This document shows positions 1 through 12,230 of a stretch of DNA of 64,000 bases, one piece after another. The notes beneath the pieces are model-generated. The model was not told the DNA's origin and ran no database searches. It saw only the letters and a program-made list of their open reading frames with translations. The position numbers were made by a program, and so were the translations under genes. The DNA is from Bacteroidales bacterium. GTDB taxonomy: Bacteria; Bacteroidota; Bacteroidia; Bacteroidales; UBA932. Each line of letters opens with the position of its first letter. Within the stretch, counting starts at the first letter, position 1. The DNA is taken from assembly GCA_024691765.1 (NCBI GenBank), contig JAILNI010000030.1, positions 1-64,000 of the forward strand, written 5' to 3'.

Positions 1-2604
1 GGTCATCGCGAACTCCTCGTCGGTGGGGCCTTCGGCGGCCATGTCGGCGACTATCTTCTGAGCGGTGGTCACAAGGGTGTCACAGAGTTCAGGCTTGCAG
101 GCGAACATCACCTCCAGCAGGCCCTGCTCCTTGGGAAGGTCGCTCAGGCTGGTGGGAGAGCTGGCGCCGTAGGTGCCGCCAATCTCTTCGCGGAGCGTGG
201 TGGTGTTGCGAATGTCAAGTATGTAGCTCAGAGCGTCAAGGGCCGCTTCGTTGGCAGCGGTATACTTCATTGGCGCGGTGTAGAGTATGATGGCGGTGCA
301 TAGGGGAGTCTCCATTTTGGTGGGGCTTGCAACCCTCACTTCACCCTTCACGTAATCTTCCTTCGGATCCACCCATGCGAGTTTCTTTCCGCCCTTCTTG
401 ATTCCGCCTATGTACTTCTCAACCAGGGGCTTGATCTCCTCGGGCTTGAAGTCGCCGACGATTATGAGCTTGAGGCCCTTGGTGCCGCTGAAGAGCTTCT
501 GGTAGTACTTCCTGAAGACATCCATCGAAGCCTTTTCGAGAGTCTCGAAGCTGAGCATCTGCTTGCGGGGATTGTTGCCGTAAGCGGTCTCGTAAAATCC
601 TTTCTGGAGCTTGTACTGGGGATTCTCGATTATGCCGGGCAGCATGCTCTTGAGCTTCTCAACGCCCACATTGTACTCTTCGGCGTCGAAGCGGGGCTGC
701 TCGTAGCAGAGGTACATGAGTTGGAACGCGGTCTCGAGGTCCTTCTTCGTGGAAGTGGCGGAAAGGCCGTTCGTCAGCTGGCCGAGATAGGGCTGGAAAC
801 TGATGTTCTTGCCTGTGAGCATCTTCTTGGTCTGGCTGCCTGTGAAGCCCGCTATACCAGCGTTCTGATAGAACAGGCCGGTCACGCTTTCGTTGAAGGA
901 CGCGAGGTCGGCGTCGGCAATGAGGCTGCGTCCGCCTTCACGCCAGAGGTTCATGCGTATCTGGTCCTTGGTGTATTCGGTGGGCAGAAGGGTCACTTCC
1001 ACTCCGTTCTTGAGGGTCCATACGGTAGAGCCGTACATGCCGGGAGCGCTCTTCTTTACCGCAGAGCCCTTGAGGGCGGCTCCGTTCATGAATTCGGAGG
1101 CAATCTCTTCGCCTTCGAGGGGCTTGATATCGGAAGCCTTGACCTCGGCTATGATGTCGAGGAGCTGCTTTTCCGTGGGGATGAAGGCGCCTTCCTTGGC
1201 GGGGCCGTTGAACAGCATCACGAAGTTCTCCTCGGTGAAGAGCGACGGGATGATCTGGTTGAGCATAGCCGCGTTCATCTGGCCGAGCAGGGCGTCGTCG
1301 ATCTGCTTCTCGAAGCTGGGTTCGAAGTAAGGCTTGCAGTCGAAGAAGTTGGAAAGCAGGCGGCGGATGAATTCAGGATTCTTGCGGGTTGCAGCTTTCT
1401 CAACTGCCGCCTCGTTTGCGGAGACAATCTGGGCCTTGGCGCGCTCGTACTCGGCGTCGGTCACGCCGTAGCGGCGCAGGCGTTCGATTTCGGTGCAGTA
1501 TGCGCGGAAACCGTCAAGAATGTTGTCGTCGCGAAGCGTAACATCAGCTCCGACGGCGTCGATGGCGTCGTAAATGAGATTATACAGATACAGGCTGCCG
1601 CGGATGTAGGGGGCACCGGTCTTGGACGTGATGTCGTCGAAGCGCTCGTACATGATGCTGCCGATGAGGTTCTTTATCAGTGAGTTCATCTCACCCATGA
1701 CGGTGGCGTTGTACTCTTCGGGGTCGGCGGGGCTCTTCCAGATCATCTCGACGGATGCGCTGGTGAGTTCGGGGTCGGTAATGATTCCGACTACCGGTTC
1801 TGCATTGGCCGGGAACTCGATCTGCGGCTCCGGCGCGGGGTTCTCGCAGGTGGGGATGCGGCCGAAGTACTCGGCAATCTTGGCTTCGATGTGGTCGGGA
1901 TCGATGTCACCTACCACTATGACGGCCTGCCTGTCGGGATGGTACCATGTGGCGTAGAAGTTGTCGATGGACTCCTTCTTGAAACTCTTGAGGTTCTCCT
2001 CGCTGCCGATGAGGGTGCAGGTGGCGTACTTGGTGTTGCCGAAATAGTAGGGGAGACTGGCCTCGAAGGTACGCCAGTCGGCGTTGCGGCGGCTGCGGCG
2101 CTCTTCAATGATGACCGGGCGCTCGAGGTCGAGTTCGCTCTGCTCGTTGAGTACGTAATGGGCGTACTCGCTCAGGATGAGCAGGCAGCTGTCGGCTACG
2201 CTCTCACGATCGACGGGGATATTGTTGAGCATGTACTGCGTCTCTTCAAAGCCTGTGGATGCGTTAATGTTGCGGCCGAACTCGGCGCCAATGCTCTGCA
2301 GATAATTGAGTATGCCCTTGCCGGGGAAGCACTCGGTGCCGTTGAAGCACATGTGTTCGAGGAAGTGGGCGAGACCGTCCTGGTCGGGGGTCTCGAAAAT
2401 GCCGCCGGCCTTGGTGGCCAGATAGAACTCAGCCCTGTGTTCGGGAAGTGCGTTCTTGCGGATGTAATAAGTGAGCCCGTTGTCGAGCTTTCCTACCTTG
2501 ACGGCAGGATCGTTGGGGAGAGGCTGCAGCATGGGATTCTGCTGCTGGGCGCTCAGGCTGAGCGACGCAAACGCTGCGGCGATCAGGATTACGATTCTTT
2601 TCAT
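1..2604 (-). CDS. M16 (insulinase/pitrilysin) family metallopeptidase, 3' end outside window
   Basis: Reverse-strand reading from ATG at 2604: MKRIVILIAAAFASLSLSAQQQNP signal peptide, then HFLEHMCFNGT (HxxEH zinc motif); open to window edge. Confidence 0.9.
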   Translation of the reverse strand, partial: MKRIVILIAAAFASLSLSAQQQNPMLQPLPNDPAVKVGKLDNGLTYYIRKNALPEHRAEFYLATKAGGIFETPDQDGLAHFLEHMCFNGTECFPGKGILNYLQSIGAEFGRNINASTGFEETQYMLNNIPVDRESVADSCLLILSEYAHYVLNEQSELDLERPVIIEERRSRRNADWRTFEASLPYYFGNTKYATCTLIGSEENLKSFKKESIDNFYATWYHPDRQAVIVVGDIDPDHIEAKIAEYFGRIPTCENPAPEPQIEFPANAEPVVGIITDPELTSASVEMIWKSPADPEEYNATVMGEMNSLIKNLIGSIMYERFDDITSKTGAPYIRGSLYLYNLIYDAIDAVGADVTLRDDNILDGFRAYCTEIERLRRYGVTDAEYERAKAQIVSANEAAVEKAATRKNPEFIRRLLSNFFDCKPYFEPSFEKQIDDALLGQMNAAMLNQIIPSLFTEENFVMLFNGPAKEGAFIPTEKQLLDIIAEVKASDIKPLEGEEIASEFMNGAALKGSAVKKSAPGMYGSTVWTLKNGVEVTLLPTEYTKDQIRMNLWREGGRSLIADADLASFNESVTGLFYQNAGIAGFTGSQTKKMLTGKNISFQPYLGQLTNGLSATSTKKDLETAFQLMYLCYEQPRFDAEEYNVGVEKLKSMLPGIIENPQYKLQKGFYETAYGNNPRKQMLSFETLEKASMDVFRKYYQKLFSGTKGLKLIIVGDFKPEEIKPLVEKYIGGIKKGGKKLAWVDPKEDYVKGEVRVASPTKMETPLCTAIILYTAPMKYTAANEAALDALSYILDIRNTTTLREEIGGTYGASSPTSLSDLPKEQGLLEVMFACKPELCDTLVTTAQKIVADMAAEGPTDEEFAMT

Positions 2605-2605
2605 G

Positions 2606-3412
2606 CTATTTGACATTGTTGTATAAAGATTCTATCTGTTCCGCCAGGGAGAGCATCTGAGGCAGGTTCTCCACTTCGAGACGGCGGCCGGTTATGCTGC
2701 CGCGCGATTCCACCATGTAGAGCCTGGGAGTCGAGATGACCCCGTAGAGACGGAGGTAGTCGCTCTCCACTTCCGGATCCCAGAGGTGAATGAGCTTGAT
2801 ATTGCGGTTCTTAAGTTTAAAACTTCTGCGGAAGGCCTTCCATGCGGCCTTGTCCTGGCCGGAGTAAACCGCGTAAAAGTCGAGGGGGATGCGAGTTTCG
2901 CCGTCGAGCACCCCGGGCAGTACTTTCGCCTCGAGGGTGCATTTGGAGCAGGAGGTGTCGTAGAACCACAGAAGCGCGGTCCGGCCGGGGCGGGGAACCG
3001 TGAGCTTCCCGCCGCAGGGTTTGCGCAGTGTAACGACCGGCGCCTGCATGCCAAGGAGCGAACTGCGGTTGAAATCCGCGAAAAGTTTGGCGTCCATCTC
3101 TTCGAACTCGCTGCGGAAGGCAGTCTTGCCGGCTGCGAACCAGTTGTCGTAGATATGTATGGCTACGGCTTCCTCACCCATCAGGGGCGAGGCTTTGTAG
3201 TAGTCGAAGAGCCACAGGGCTATGTGCTGCCGGGTAAGGGAGTCGCGTGCGGCCCCTATCATATAATCCGTTTCGGCGGTCTTGCTCTCCGTCTCCTCGC
3301 GCTGAATGCTCGTCACATACACGCCCATAAGGCTGTCGAGCTGCGCGTAATCCTGGGCGGCAAGCGTCCAGGACAGGAGAAGCAGGGTTATGACCGGAAA
3401 CAGTTTACGCAT
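2606..3412 (-). CDS. secreted thioredoxin-like (TlpA-type) protein
   Basis: Signal peptide; 'ALLWFYDTSCSKCTLEAKVLPG' CxxC thioredoxin-like motif. Confidence 0.7.
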   Translation of the reverse strand: MRKLFPVITLLLLSWTLAAQDYAQLDSLMGVYVTSIQREETESKTAETDYMIGAARDSLTRQHIALWLFDYYKASPLMGEEAVAIHIYDNWFAAGKTAFRSEFEEMDAKLFADFNRSSLLGMQAPVVTLRKPCGGKLTVPRPGRTALLWFYDTSCSKCTLEAKVLPGVLDGETRIPLDFYAVYSGQDKAAWKAFRRSFKLKNRNIKLIHLWDPEVESDYLRLYGVISTPRLYMVESRGSITGRRLEVENLPQMLSLAEQIESLYNNVK

Positions 3413-3878
3413 CGAATTCGGGAAGTTTTACGCCGTCCGGCATGAACATGGACGTGTCGCCACCGTGGCGTATGATGTCGCGCACCGCGCTGGACGATAT
3501 GTGGGAATACTCCTGGGCGGTTGGGATGATGATCGTGTCGATCTCGGGGTAGAGCCTGCGGTTGGCGTCGGCTATGCTCTGTTCGGCCTCGAAGTCGAGA
3601 AAGTTGCGTACTCCGCGGACTATGTGCCGTATGCCGAGCTGGCGGCAGATTTCAATGGTGAGTCCGTCGTAACTGATAATCCGTACGCCCTTCATGCCCT
3701 TTGTTGCCTGGGCGATGATGTCCTTTTTCTGTTCTATGCTGAAAAAACCGGTTTTGTCCTGGTTTACGCCTATTGCTACGACCACTTCGTCGAATATGCC
3801 CAGGGCCCTGCGGAGTATGTCCAGATGACCGGAGGTAAAGGGGTCGAAAGAGCCCGGGAAAAGTGCTACAGTTGCCAT
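3405..3878 (-). CDS. coaD: phosphopantetheine adenylyltransferase
   Basis: MATVALFPGSFDPFTSGHLDILRRAL; 157 aa; HxGH-type nucleotidyltransferase. Confidence 0.95.
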   Translation of the reverse strand: MATVALFPGSFDPFTSGHLDILRRALGIFDEVVVAIGVNQDKTGFFSIEQKKDIIAQATKGMKGVRIISYDGLTIEICRQLGIRHIVRGVRNFLDFEAEQSIADANRRLYPEIDTIIIPTAQEYSHISSSAVRDIIRHGGDTSMFMPDGVKLPEFDA

Positions 3879-4530
3879 TCTATGGGTGTTTTGCCCTTAA
3901 AGGTAAGAAAACTATTCGCTTTTGAGAAATGTTTGCATCCAAAAAACGCGCCGCGCGCGAGCGGGCTCGGGTGCGCCGCCTGCAGGACAAGGTGTTTTTC
4001 GGGATTGATGAGGGCTGCCTTCTCGCGGGCGAAATTCCCCCACAGCATAAACACCACTCCGTCGCAGTTGTCTGAGACATAGCGTATTACCGCATCGGTG
4101 AATTGCTCCCAACCGATGTTGCGGTGGGAGGCCGCCTGCCCTGCGCGCACTGTGAGGATGGAGTTCAGCAGCAGCACTCCCTGTCTTGCCCAGGGTTCGA
4201 GGTTGGGGCTGCCGCTCATGCTTATGCCCAGGTCGGAGGAAATCTCCTTGAAGATATTCACGAGCGACGGGGGCGCAGGCACTCCGTCGGGAACGGAAAA
4301 GCTCAGGCCCATGGCCTGTCCGGGATTGTGGTAGGGATCCTGCCCGAGTATCACTACCTTTACCCTGTCCACCGGAGTGAGTTCGAAGGCCCTGAAAATG
4401 CTGCTTCCCCTGGGGTATATTACGGTTCCGGCCGCCTTTTCTTCGTGCAGACGGCTGACAAGCCCTGCAAAGTAGGGCTTCTCGAACTCACTCTGCAGGG
4501 CCTGTTTCCAGCTTTGTTCTATGTTTACGT

Positions 4531-4534
<4 letters not shown>
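3866..4534 (-). CDS. ung: uracil-DNA glycosylase
   Basis: VKVVILGQDPYHNPGQAMGLSFSVP; AAHPSPLARGAFFG. Confidence 0.96.
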
Positions 4535-6936
<2,402 letters not shown>

Positions 6937-7048
6937 GTTTCTGTCAAAATGTCAGTAAAAACGGACATAATTATCCATAAGGATATATTGTCAAGTCCCG
7001 TGCCACAAAAAACTGCATGCAGATGTTTGATTATTAAAAAATTATCCA

Positions 7049-7056
7049 TATTTTTG
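7049..7056 (+). promoter_or_regulatory. Bacteroidota -7 box TATTTTTG for HU gene
   Basis: TAnnTTTG match 45 nt upstream of ATG 7102. Confidence 0.5.
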
Positions 7057-7101
7057 CAATCCGAAAAAACGGAATACCAAATATTTTAAACCAACAATAC
7101 T

Positions 7102-7377
7102 ATGACAAAAGCAGACATCGTGAACGAAATCGCAAGGGAAACCGGTCTTGAAAAGAATCAGGTACTCGCGGTAGTAGAGGCATTTATGGAAAACGTTAAA
7201 GGATCCCTCACAAAGGGTGAACCCGTATATCTCCGCGGCTTCGGCAGCTTCATCATCAAGCATCGCGCCACCAAGGCGGCCCGCAATATCACTGCCAAGA
7301 CCACCATCGTTATCCCCGAGCACGATATCCCGGCCTTCAAGCCCGCGAAGTCGTTCATTGCTGAACTCAAGAAATAA
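7102..7377 (+). CDS. HU/IHF family DNA-binding protein
   Basis: MTKADIVNEIARETGL...VYLRGFGSFIIKHRATKAARNI...IPAFKPAKSF. Confidence 0.95.
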   Translation: MTKADIVNEIARETGLEKNQVLAVVEAFMENVKGSLTKGEPVYLRGFGSFIIKHRATKAARNITAKTTIVIPEHDIPAFKPAKSFIAELKK

Positions 7378-7388
7378 ATCTTACGTAT

Positions 7389-7478
7389 ATGCCAAGCGGA
7401 AAGAAGAGAAAGAGACATAAGATGTCTACGCACAAACGCAAGAAGCGTTTGCGCCTCAACAGACACAAGAAGAAGTAA
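7389..7478 (+). CDS. 29-aa AURKAIP1/COX24 (mS38-like) domain mini-protein
   Basis: Not in ORF track; reads MPSGKKRKRHKMSTHKRKKRLRLNRHKKK*; 11 nt after HU stop. Confidence 0.8.
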   Translation: MPSGKKRKRHKMSTHKRKKRLRLNRHKKK

Positions 7479-7492
7479 TATTCTCAAGTCGA

Positions 7493-7533
7493 AAGAGGCT
7501 CGTACGGGGGATCCGGCGGGCCTCTTGTTTTAA
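7493..7533 (+). terminator. hairpin AAGAGGC...GCCTCTT + TGTTTT between the HU operon and rng (terminator/attenuator-like)
   Basis: 7-bp perfect stem 7493-7499/7520-7526 followed by T-rich tract. Confidence 0.55.
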
Positions 7534-7544
7534 ATTATCAACCA

Positions 7545-9110
7545 ATGGAAGAAGCGAAAGCAAAGGAGAAGGACCTTGTAGTGGACGTGTCGTCCTCGGA
7601 AGTCCGGATAGCCCTCATGGAGGACCACCGGCTCATCGAGTACAACCACGAATCCTCGCAGGGCCACTGCTTTTCGGTGGGGGACGTCTATCTCGGAAGA
7701 GTGAAGAAGATCCTCCCGAGCCTCAACGCTGCTTTCGTGGATATCGGTGACAGCAAGGAAGCGTTCATCCATTATCTGGACCTGGGACTGTTTTTCTCCG
7801 CCTTCGACGAGTTCGTGCGCGACTGCAATCCCAACCGCAACCTCCGCGGAATGTATTCGGGCATAAAGCTCGGCAAACCGCTCGAGAAAGAGGGCCGCAT
7901 AGAGGATCACCTCAAGCCGGGGCAGATGATAGTGGCGCAGATAGTCAAGGAACCGATTTCCACAAAGGGCTCCAGGCTTACCGCGGAAATCTCATTGGCA
8001 GGACGCAACATCGTACTGTTGCCATTCGCAGACAAGGTGAGCATCTCCCAGAAGATATCTTCAAGGGAGGAAAAGCGCCGGCTCGAAACCCTGGTGAAGA
8101 GCATACTGCCCCGCAACTACGGAGCTATCATCCGCACCGCCGCAGAAGGCAAGAACGCCTCCGTGCTGGTGGCCGAAACCAAATCCCTGATAGAGAAATG
8201 GGAAGGTTCATGGAAGAAGATAGCCGGAAGCAAAGGGGTCCAGCTCCTCTTTACCGAGTATTCCAAAACCACCACAGTCCTGAGGGACCTGCTAAACGAT
8301 TCCTTCACCGGAATCCATGTCAACGACGCCAAGACGGCCGATGAAATACGCAGGTACATCTCCCTCATCCTGCCCGAGCAGGAGAAAATCGTCCATCTCT
8401 ACGAGGGTCGCGAGCCCATTTTCGACCATTTCGAGGTCACGCGGCAGCTCAAGAGCTCTTTCGGGAAGGTCGTTCCCATGAAACAGGGGGCCTACCTCGT
8501 GATAGAGAGCACCGAAGCCCTCAACGTAGTGGACGTCAACAGCGGTATCAGGGCAAAGACCACCGACCAGGAGGAAAACACCTTCGAGGTGAACAAGCTC
8601 GCCGCGGAAGAGATAGCGCGTCAGCTGAGGCTGCGCGACATGGGTGGAATAATCATAGTCGACTTCATCGACATGGATTCGGCCGAGCACCGGAACGCCC
8701 TGCACAAGTACATGCAGGACCTCATGGCTTCCGACAGGGCCAAGCACAACGTGCTGACCCTCACCAAGTTCGCGCTCATGCAGATAACCCGTCAGCGCAT
8801 CCGCCCCGTCACGCAGATCGACACCACTGAAAAGTGTCCGCTCTGCCATGGCACGGGCAAGATCACCAGCACCGTGGTTGTCGACGAGCAGGTGGAACGC
8901 CAGCTCGCGTATTATGTCCAGGACAAGGGCATACGCAATCTCACCCTGCGGACCAGCCCCATCCTCGGCGCGTACCTTTCGCGCGGATGGAATTCCTACA
9001 TCTCGAAATGGCGCCGCAAGTACAGATGCAAACTCAGGCTCGTGGAATCCACGGCCAACAGCATCCTGCAGTATGAATTTCTAAACTCTGAAGGAGAGGT
9101 GCTCGACTAG
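7545..9110 (+). CDS. rng: ribonuclease E/G family protein
   Basis: S1-like GDVYLGRVKKILPSLNAAFVDIG; VVDVNSGIRAK; GGIIIVDFIDM; CPLCHGTGKI Zn-link. Confidence 0.96.
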   Translation: MEEAKAKEKDLVVDVSSSEVRIALMEDHRLIEYNHESSQGHCFSVGDVYLGRVKKILPSLNAAFVDIGDSKEAFIHYLDLGLFFSAFDEFVRDCNPNRNLRGMYSGIKLGKPLEKEGRIEDHLKPGQMIVAQIVKEPISTKGSRLTAEISLAGRNIVLLPFADKVSISQKISSREEKRRLETLVKSILPRNYGAIIRTAAEGKNASVLVAETKSLIEKWEGSWKKIAGSKGVQLLFTEYSKTTTVLRDLLNDSFTGIHVNDAKTADEIRRYISLILPEQEKIVHLYEGREPIFDHFEVTRQLKSSFGKVVPMKQGAYLVIESTEALNVVDVNSGIRAKTTDQEENTFEVNKLAAEEIARQLRLRDMGGIIIVDFIDMDSAEHRNALHKYMQDLMASDRAKHNVLTLTKFALMQITRQRIRPVTQIDTTEKCPLCHGTGKITSTVVVDEQVERQLAYYVQDKGIRNLTLRTSPILGAYLSRGWNSYISKWRRKYRCKLRLVESTANSILQYEFLNSEGEVLD

Positions 9111-9123
9111 GGCACCTCTTTTT
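9095..9123 (+). terminator. intrinsic terminator overlapping rng stop codon
   Basis: AGAGGTGC-TCGACTAGG-GCACCTCT followed by TTTT. Confidence 0.85.
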
Positions 9124-10126
9124 ATTTAAGGTAGGAGTCCTCTTCGGCGCGGGGTTCGACGAGGGTCTCGACAAGGAGGGTGCCCGGGGCGAGGGGAGCG
9201 AGGATGAAATCCTGGCACTCGGCGGGGACGAGGACCGTTTCGCCTGCCTTTGCCGTGAGGGGAGATGCGCCGCCGTTCCAGTCGGGGGGCAGCTGTACCG
9301 AGAATTCGCCTTTGATGCAGCTGTAAGCTACGCAGGAGTTGCCTTCTCCTGCAGATATCTTGATGGGATCGTCCAGGGAGATGATTGCGGCTGAGAACTG
9401 CGGCAGCGCTGCCATGCGGGAAACGTTCGCCGGGTCGCCTTCGCGGCGGCCTTCAAGGCTGTACCCGAGCAGGCCTTCGGAAGGGAAGCGGCTCAGGCTG
9501 AGGAAGTCGAGGGCTTCCACAAGGCCGAGGCCGAAATCGTCGCCGTCCGAGAGGGCATCCCAATTGCAGAGCCTGAAATCCAGGGCGCTGGATTCGCTGA
9601 TTTCCAGAATCCTTGCCTTGCCGAAGATGGCATGGGGCACGCCCGGAGGGATGTGGAAGTAGGCGCCGGCTTTGACGGGGGCCTGGTTGAGAAGACCCTC
9701 CACGCTGCCGTCGGCGCAGGCATCCATGAATGCGGAAACCGGGGTGTCGCGTTTCAGCCCAAGAAGGATTTTTGCTCCCGCTTCGGCGTCCAGCACATAC
9801 CACAGCTTCTCTTTCCCAAGGGAATCATAGCGCTCGGCGGCAAGCTCGTCCGCAGGACAGGCCGTGAGGGGCATGCGTCCGTTGACATTTAAAGTCTTGA
9901 TGCAGAAGGGGAACTGCTTTCCGTACCATTCGAAAACCCCGTCGCCGGAAATGCGGTCGAGGTAGGTCTCCATCATTTCGTCCATGAGATTGCCGGCCAG
10001 CCAGCCGTCGCGTACGGGCGTATCCCTCCAGCCAAGGTCGGCAAGGGCCCATTCTTCAGTTCCCCACGGATACTTGTCTTCGAGTTTGCAGAGCCTGAAC
10101 GGCACGAGCTTTTTTTCTTCTTCCAT
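9122..10126 (-). CDS. class I mannose-6-phosphate isomerase-like cupin
   Basis: YFHIPPGVPHAIF...ILEISESSALDFRLCNWD; start taken at MEEEKKLVPF. Confidence 0.85.
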   Translation of the reverse strand: MEEEKKLVPFRLCKLEDKYPWGTEEWALADLGWRDTPVRDGWLAGNLMDEMMETYLDRISGDGVFEWYGKQFPFCIKTLNVNGRMPLTACPADELAAERYDSLGKEKLWYVLDAEAGAKILLGLKRDTPVSAFMDACADGSVEGLLNQAPVKAGAYFHIPPGVPHAIFGKARILEISESSALDFRLCNWDALSDGDDFGLGLVEALDFLSLSRFPSEGLLGYSLEGRREGDPANVSRMAALPQFSAAIISLDDPIKISAGEGNSCVAYSCIKGEFSVQLPPDWNGGASPLTAKAGETVLVPAECQDFILAPLAPGTLLVETLVEPRAEEDSYLK

Positions 10127-10518
10127 TATTCGTCTTCGCTGATTGAAATTGCATCCCACATCGCCTCCAGGGTGCGGCGGTCCTTTTTGGTGGGACGTCC
10201 CGCCCCCCTGTCACGCACTACGAAGAAGGTCTCCGCCGGGGCGTGGAACTTGTCGAGTTCGCTCTGCGGAGTGGTGTTCTCTGCATAATCCGGCACCAGG
10301 GCTGCTCCGACGCGGTGGCTGAGGGCCTGGATTACACGGAAACTGAGCACTGCGGGCCCTTTCCGGACGGAGATGCTGTCGCCCGGCTTAACCTGCTTGG
10401 AGGGCTTGGCATTCACTCCGTTGATTTGGACCTTATTGCCCTGGCAGGCATCCGCCGCCTCGGTGCGGGTCTTGAAAACCCTTATGCACCAAAGGTATTT
10501 GTCTATTCGCTCTTCCAT
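10126..10518 (-). CDS. S4-domain RNA-binding protein (HslR/RqcP-like)
   Basis: MEERIDKYLWCIRVFKTRTEAADACQGNKVQINGVNAKPSKQVKPGDSI. Confidence 0.9.
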   Translation of the reverse strand: MEERIDKYLWCIRVFKTRTEAADACQGNKVQINGVNAKPSKQVKPGDSISVRKGPAVLSFRVIQALSHRVGAALVPDYAENTTPQSELDKFHAPAETFFVVRDRGAGRPTKKDRRTLEAMWDAISISEDE

Positions 10519-11087
10519 GTGTTGAGATAAAGGGCGTGGGCGACTTCCGCTGCCTTCTCGGGTCGTATGGCCTTGACGATCTCCAGGGCGAAACTCAGCG
10601 CATGTCCGGCGCTCCTTCCTGTGATGATACGTCCGCTGCGTATGGCAGGACGTGGTTCAAACCTGGCTCCGGCGGCTTCCAGAAGGCCTTCGAAACCGTC
10701 GAAACAGGTTACCGTGGCACCGGAGATTCCCCTCAGCTGGCTGAGCACGGTGCCCGGAGCGGCACAGATCGCAGCCACGCTTCCGCCGGCATCGTAATGC
10801 TCCTGCATCAACCTGATAAGGGGCTTGCAGGCTGCGAGCGTCCTGCTGCCCGGCATGCCGCCAGGGAAGATGAGAATGTCTTTTTCGGTGGTGCCTTCAT
10901 GGTTTATGTTCATGAACGGAAGGCCGAAATCCACGCTTACGGTGATTCCGTGTGAAGATGTGGCGAAGGGGTTGTCTTCCAAGCCTATCAGCTGGCTCTT
11001 AAGCCCAGCCCTGCGCAGCACGTCGTTGGTTCCGAGGGCTTCCACATCCTCGAAGCCGTCTGCAAGAAAAATATATATTCCTTTCAT
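10503..11087 (-). CDS. DJ-1/PfpI family protein
   Basis: MKGIYIFLADGFEDVEALGTNDVLRRAG...VAAICAAPGTVL. Confidence 0.9.
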   Translation of the reverse strand: MKGIYIFLADGFEDVEALGTNDVLRRAGLKSQLIGLEDNPFATSSHGITVSVDFGLPFMNINHEGTTEKDILIFPGGMPGSRTLAACKPLIRLMQEHYDAGGSVAAICAAPGTVLSQLRGISGATVTCFDGFEGLLEAAGARFEPRPAIRSGRIITGRSAGHALSFALEIVKAIRPEKAAEVAHALYLNTWKSE

Positions 11088-11088
11088 A

Positions 11089-12210
11089 TTATTTTCTCAC
11101 TATCACGCGCTCGATGCGGCGCGGAACGGAAGTGAATATTTCATAGGGAATGGTTCCGAGAATCGAAGCGAGTTCGCCTATGGTGGGCTCGGCGCCGAAG
11201 ATAGTCACGGTGTCTCCCACTTCGCAGGGGATGCCGGTGACGTCTATCATGCACATGTCCATGCATATATTGCCTATGGTGGGGGCCCTGAATCCGTTCA
11301 CACTGAACGAGGCCGCTCCGTTCCCAAGGTGCCTGTTGAGCCCGTCGGCATAGCCGCAGGGGATGGTCGCTATGGTGGTGCCGCCCACCGCTATGTGCCC
11401 GTGGCGGCCGTAGCCTATGGTGCCGTCGGCCGGCTCCAGCTTCTTAATCTGCAGCACCTTGACCTTAAGCGAGGCTACGGGGTCCAGATGCACGTCGGGC
11501 AGGGCGCTGATGCCGTATATGCCTATGCCCAGGCGAACCATGTCGAACTGGTACTGGGGGAAACGCTCTATACCGGCTGAATTCAGTATGTGGCGCATGG
11601 GTTTGTACCCGAGGGTTTGCTCTATGGCGTTGGCGCCGCGGGTGAAAAGCCCTATCTGTCCGAGAGTGAAGGAGTCCTGTGCCGGGTCTTCGGCCGCGGC
11701 GAGGTGGGAGAAGCACGATACCACCTTCACGTAAGGGCAGGCCGCCAGATAGTTGCAGAGTCCGGGAATCTCGCCCTGCATGAAACCGAGCCGGTGCATT
11801 CCGGTGTCGAGTTTTATGTGTATGGGGAAGTCGCGTATCCCTTCGGCCTCGAGAACTTCCACCAGCGCCTTGAGCGAAGATATGTTCGGAATGGAGGGCT
11901 CGAGACGGTACCTTATCATCTCCCGGAAGAAATCGGTCCCCGCAGTGAGGACCATAATCGGCATCGATATACCGGCTTTGCGGAGTTCGATGCCTTCCAC
12001 CGGCAGGGCCACGGCCAGGTAATCGGCCCCGGCCGCCTGCATCAGTCCGGCGAATTCCACCGCCCCGTGCCCGTACGCATTGGCCTTTACCAGCACCAGC
12101 AGGCGGGTGTCGGGCTCAAGCAGCGAACGGAAATACCTGTAGTTCCGCTGTGCGGCAGGCAGGCTCAGTTCGAGGCGTGAAAAATCGTCGTTTCCCATTA
12201 CAATCTGCAA
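11089..12210 (-). CDS. alr: alanine racemase
   Basis: LVLVKANAYGHGAVEF (PLP lysine), IKLDTGMHRLGF, GYADGLNRHLGN, NICMDMCMIDVT. Confidence 0.95.
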   Translation of the reverse strand: MQIVMGNDDFSRLELSLPAAQRNYRYFRSLLEPDTRLLVLVKANAYGHGAVEFAGLMQAAGADYLAVALPVEGIELRKAGISMPIMVLTAGTDFFREMIRYRLEPSIPNISSLKALVEVLEAEGIRDFPIHIKLDTGMHRLGFMQGEIPGLCNYLAACPYVKVVSCFSHLAAAEDPAQDSFTLGQIGLFTRGANAIEQTLGYKPMRHILNSAGIERFPQYQFDMVRLGIGIYGISALPDVHLDPVASLKVKVLQIKKLEPADGTIGYGRHGHIAVGGTTIATIPCGYADGLNRHLGNGAASFSVNGFRAPTIGNICMDMCMIDVTGIPCEVGDTVTIFGAEPTIGELASILGTIPYEIFTSVPRRIERVIVRK

Positions 12211-12230
12211 AATTAATCAATTCCGGGGAA

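Noticed and set aside
2786-3445. 219-aa ORF antisense to the thioredoxin-like gene
   Set aside because: Antisense shadow with no domain signal.
6937-7101. AT-rich 165-nt intergenic region as possible ncRNA
   Set aside because: Only a short TCCG...CGGA inverted repeat and the HU promoter were visible; no support for a structured RNA.
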